Shown here in pieces: positions 35,466-37,525 of a stretch of DNA of 37,525 bases; positions within the stretch are counted from its first letter, which is position 1; every line of letters starts with the position of its first letter. Under the pieces are notes generated by a model that saw only the letters and a list, made by a program, of their open reading frames with translations, was not told the DNA's origin and ran no database searches. Source of the stretch: CAWGQN01 sp963824885 (GTDB lineage Bacteria > Actinomycetota > Actinomycetes > Actinomycetales > Microbacteriaceae); the NCBI GenBank assembly GCA_963824885.1, contig CAWGQN010000003.1, positions 1 through 37,525 on the forward strand. The letters are read 5' to 3'. A program made the position numbers and the translations under genes.

Positions 35466-35478
35466 AAGCATATTGCTT
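35466..35478. promoter_or_regulatory. Short inverted repeat upstream of rpmB, possible operator
   Basis: AAGCA-TAT-TGCTT is a perfect 5-base inverted repeat about 20 bases before the rpmB start. It overlaps the region where a promoter for the L28-L33-S14 genes would lie. It does not match the Zur consensus well (7 of 15 in the best alignment), so its role is open. Confidence 0.3.
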
Positions 35479-35499
35479 TGCGGTATTGATGGAGGAGAC

Positions 35500-35736
35500 A
35501 TGGCCGCGACGTGCCAAGTGACGGGAGCCGTTCCTGGATTCGGCCACGCAATTTCGCATTCCCACCGGCGCACAAAGCGCCGTTTTGACCCGAATATTCA
35601 AAAGAAGTCGTACTATGTGCCGTCGTTGCGTCGAAACGTGACGCTGACATTGTCGGCAAAAGGCATCAAAGTGATCGATGCTCGCGGTATCGAATCCGTG
35701 GTACATGACATTCTTGCTCGCGGGGAGAAAATCTAG
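35500..35736 (+). CDS. rpmB: 50S ribosomal protein L28, zinc-free form
   Basis: 78 residues, MAATCQVTG then GFGHAISHSHRRTKRRFDPNIQ and GIKVIDARGIESV identify L28. Zinc-binding L28 carries two CxxC pairs; this one has a single Cys and so cannot make that site. ATG at 35500 is preceded by GGAGGAG. It starts the L28-L33-S14 cluster directly after the zur operon; in several actinobacteria such C-minus ribosomal proteins are under Zur control. Confidence 0.94.
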   Translation: MAATCQVTGAVPGFGHAISHSHRRTKRRFDPNIQKKSYYVPSLRRNVTLTLSAKGIKVIDARGIESVVHDILARGEKI

Positions 35737-35903
35737 TGGCCAAACAACACGATGTTCGACCAATAATCAAACTTCGCTCGACGGCGGGCACCGGTTATAC
35801 GTATGTCACCCGGAAAAATCGTCGGAATGACCCTGATCGCCTCGTGCTTAAAAAGTACGATCCCGTAGTGCGTAAGCACGTTGACTTTCGCGAGGAGCGT
35901 TAG
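35736..35903 (+). CDS. rpmG: 50S ribosomal protein L33, zinc-free form
   Basis: 55 residues: MAKQHDVRPIIKLRSTAGTG, then YTYVTRKNRRNDPDRLVLKKYDP. It is L33 with none of the four cysteines of the zinc-binding form. GTG start shares one base with the rpmB stop (TAGTG). Translated directly from the sequence because it is short. Second gene of the zinc-sparing cluster. Confidence 0.94.
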   Translation: MAKQHDVRPIIKLRSTAGTGYTYVTRKNRRNDPDRLVLKKYDPVVRKHVDFREER

Positions 35904-35905
35904 GC

Positions 35906-36211
35906 ATGGCAAAAAAGAGCAAGATTGCTCGAAACGAACAGCGCAAGCAGATCGTTGATCGTTACACGGTGCAGCGCCTCGCATTGAAGAGGGCGCTCGT
36001 TGATCCCTCGGGAACCGACGAGTCACGAGAGGCCGCTCGAATCGGTCTCCAGAAGCTCCCGCGCAATGCTTCGCCGGTGCGGGTGCGTAACCGCGACGCT
36101 GTTGATGGTCGCCCGCGTGGCAATCTCAGCAGGTTTGGCATTTCTCGGGTTCGGTTCCGCGACATGGCACACCGAGGCGAATTGCCCGGGATTACCAAGT
36201 CAAGCTGGTAG
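35906..36211 (+). CDS. rpsN: 30S ribosomal protein S14, zinc-free long form
   Basis: 101 residues: MAKKSKIARNEQRKQIVDRY, PRNASPVRVRNRDAVDGRPR, RFGISRVRFRDMAHRGELPG is the long, cysteine-free S14 (the zinc-binding form is about 61 residues with a CxxC-type site). It starts 2 bases after rpmG. Family knowledge: such S14 paralogues replace the zinc form during zinc shortage in other bacteria; whether this genome also has a zinc form cannot be seen here. Confidence 0.95.
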   Translation: MAKKSKIARNEQRKQIVDRYTVQRLALKRALVDPSGTDESREAARIGLQKLPRNASPVRVRNRDAVDGRPRGNLSRFGISRVRFRDMAHRGELPGITKSSW

Positions 36212-36313
36212 ATTACCCACGGTCGCACCGACCAGACGATTCGACCGTCTTGGCCGCAGTCGTCCCACGAATACCGCTGTCGTGAACAGCGCAACGTCCG
36301 AGGAGGACAACCA

Positions 36314-36658
36314 ATGGCTGAAAAGTCGCTGAACCGTACCGAGCTCGTTGCTGAAGTCGCAGCGAAGACTGAGCTGAGCCAGGCCGCCGTCAACGGTGTG
36401 CTCGAAGCCTTTTTCTCCACCGTGTCATCGTCGGTCGCAAAGGACGTCAAAGTTGCGATTCCCGGTTGGCTTGCAATTGAGCGCAAAAAGCGTGCCGCTC
36501 GTCTTGGCCGCAATCCTCAAACCGGCCAGCAAATTCCGATTCCTGCCGGTCACTCGGTAAAAGTGAGCGTTGGCTCGAACTCAAAGCGGCGGCAAAGTAG
36601 CCGCATCCGCTTCAACCGTCGGGGGTGTCGACAACTGTCGACACCCCCGATTGTGTAA
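36314..36658 (+). CDS. hup: HU-type DNA-binding protein, frame break at the last residues
   Basis: HU/IHF family nucleoid protein that bends DNA. MAEKSLNRTELVAEVAAKTE, VKVAIPGWLAIERKKRAARL, and the arm GRNPQTGQQIPIPAGHSVKV are clear. After VSVGS the frame reads an unnatural Arg/Ser-rich tail to 36658; one missing A near 36578 would instead give the usual end KLKAAAK with TAG at 36598-36600 and a normal 94-residue protein. ATG at 36314 follows GAGGA. The readable frame overlaps a strong hairpin at 36621-36648. Confidence 0.9.
   Translation: MAEKSLNRTELVAEVAAKTELSQAAVNGVLEAFFSTVSSSVAKDVKVAIPGWLAIERKKRAARLGRNPQTGQQIPIPAGHSVKVSVGSNSKRRQSSRIRFNRRGCRQLSTPPIV
36621..36648. terminator. Perfect 13-base-pair hairpin between hup and the CopD-like gene
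   Basis: GGGGGTGTCGACA (36621-36633) and TGTCGACACCCCC (36636-36648) are perfect inverted copies separated by two bases. Lying 20 bases after the expected hup stop, it is the likely hup terminator. There is no T-tract; the sequence after it is GATTGTGTAATT. A GTG at 36625 that opens the CopD-like frame is inside the stem. Confidence 0.6.
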
Positions 36659-36687
36659 TTCCTGAATCGGCGCAGTTGGCTGAGGCT

Positions 36688-37525
36688 GTGTTCCGGTTGA
36701 TCCGCATTGTCGGCCCGGCGCTCGTCGTGCTGGTTGCTCTTGCGGCAATGTATGTCGGTCTTGCTTGCGGGGGTGGTGCCGCCGCGCCCGTTCTTGCTGA
36801 CCCGGGAGAGGTCGTGCGGTTGGGATTGCCGACTGCGAAGCTCCTCGTGGATGTGAGCGCTGCGGGAATGATCGGCGCGCTCGTGCTTGCGTGCTTTGCG
36901 CTTTCGCCTAAAAACGGCGAGTTTGGTGCGGCACTCGATTGTGCTGCGGCGTCGGCAGCCGTTTTGACTATCGCGTCTGCCCTCACGGGTCTCATGACGT
37001 TCTTAACCTTTCTCATGTCCCTTTAGCCTTTGGGCCGGACTTTGGAAACAAGCTCGGCGTCTTCCTCGTACAGTTTGAAGCGGGTCAAGCGTGGCTCATT
37101 ACGACTCTTGTTGCCGCTCTCGTGACCGTGCTGTGTTGCGCCGTGCGCAACCACACGGCCGTCGCGTTCGTCACGGCCCTTGCGATGGTTGCCCTGTTCC
37201 CAATTGCTCAGCAGGGCCACGCCGCGGGCACGGCGCGGCACGATGCTGCGATTACCGCGCTCGGCTTGCATCTCGTGTTCGCGTCGATCTGGGTGGGTGG
37301 TTTGGTGACGGTCGTGGTTCTTTGCCGCGCGCTCCCGCCAATTCGCCGTGTTCGAGTGCTCGCGCGTTACTCGACTCTTGCTCTCGTGAGTTTTGTGGTG
37401 ATTGCTAGTTCGGGCTACGTGAGCGCTGAGCTTCGAATCGGAACGTGGCCGAATATCCTTAGCCCATACGGTGCCCTCGTGATCGTCAAAGTTGCTGCCC
37501 TTGTTTTTCTCGGCATTTTCGGTCG
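36688..37525 (+). CDS. CopD/CtaG-like multi-pass membrane protein, N-terminal part, frame break, cut by the window edge
   Basis: Membrane protein with spans such as VVLVALAAMYVGLACGGG, SAAGMIGALVLACFAL and AALVTVLCCAV, in the pattern of the CopD domain found fused to CtaG (cytochrome c oxidase assembly) in Microbacteriaceae. The frame open from 36625 stops at 37026; one missing base near 37004-37010 lets the sequence continue (HVPLAFGPDFGNKLG, later LHLVFASIWVGGLVTVVVL) to the window end. The start is unclear: GTG at 36625 lies in the hairpin, GTG at 36688 or TTG at 36697 fit the first span better. Likely role in copper handling or oxidase assembly (inference). Confidence 0.72.

Noticed and set aside
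1..37525. CRISPR arrays, insertion sequences, tRNA or rRNA genes
   Set aside because: No regularly spaced repeats, transposase motifs or recognisable tRNA/rRNA sequence were seen on either strand.

Overview
The window is the replication-origin region of an actinobacterial chromosome, most likely a Microbacteriaceae relative with a compact genome. Evidence for this is the gene order gyrA-gyrB-dciA-recF-gnd-dnaN-dnaA | rpmH-rnpA-yidD-yidC-jag-rsmG-parA-parB, followed by ddl, a PLP aminotransferase and trxA-trxB, the DUF6049-like secreted protein next to pcnB, the cysteine-free S18, and base composition that by eye is in the mid-50s % GC, low for the family. Species assignment is inference.

Layout. 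Positions 1-8588 hold the leftward replication block (gyrA, gyrB, dciA, recF, gnd, dnaN, dnaA, all minus). DnaA boxes lie on both sides of dnaA (6952-7146 and 8666-8770), and transcription diverges from there. Positions 8974-14014 (plus) hold the rightward block: L34, RNase P protein, membrane-insertion genes yidD/yidC, jag, rsmG and the parABS segregation system with two parS sites. Positions 14011-19923 (minus) hold ddl, an aminotransferase, the thioredoxin pair with a SigR/SigH-type promoter, and a DUF6049-like envelope protein; murJ, usually found here, is absent. Positions 20018-25105 (plus) hold pcnB, the S6-SSB-S18-L9 operon with a structured leader, and dnaB, which has its own DnaA boxes upstream. 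Positions 25188-28434 hold two small membrane proteins and the convergent operon holin-like protein / low-molecular-weight phosphatase / purB. Positions 28669-32203 hold E1alpha-E1beta-E2 of a 2-oxo-acid dehydrogenase. Positions 32222-36211 form a zinc-limitation block: Zur-type operator, zinc ABC transporter, zur, then zinc-free versions of L28, L33 and S14. The right end has an HU protein and a partial CopD/CtaG-like membrane protein.

A notable property is a set of single-base frame breaks in otherwise well-conserved genes (gyrA, gyrB, recF, the DUF6049-like gene, E1beta, the zinc ATPase, hup, the CopD-like gene). Many lie at short homopolymers, and the cluster in gyrA is at the very left edge. 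Sequencing or assembly error is the leading explanation, but gyrA also shows Cys where the catalytic Tyr should be. No tRNA, rRNA, CRISPR array, insertion sequence or prophage was seen.
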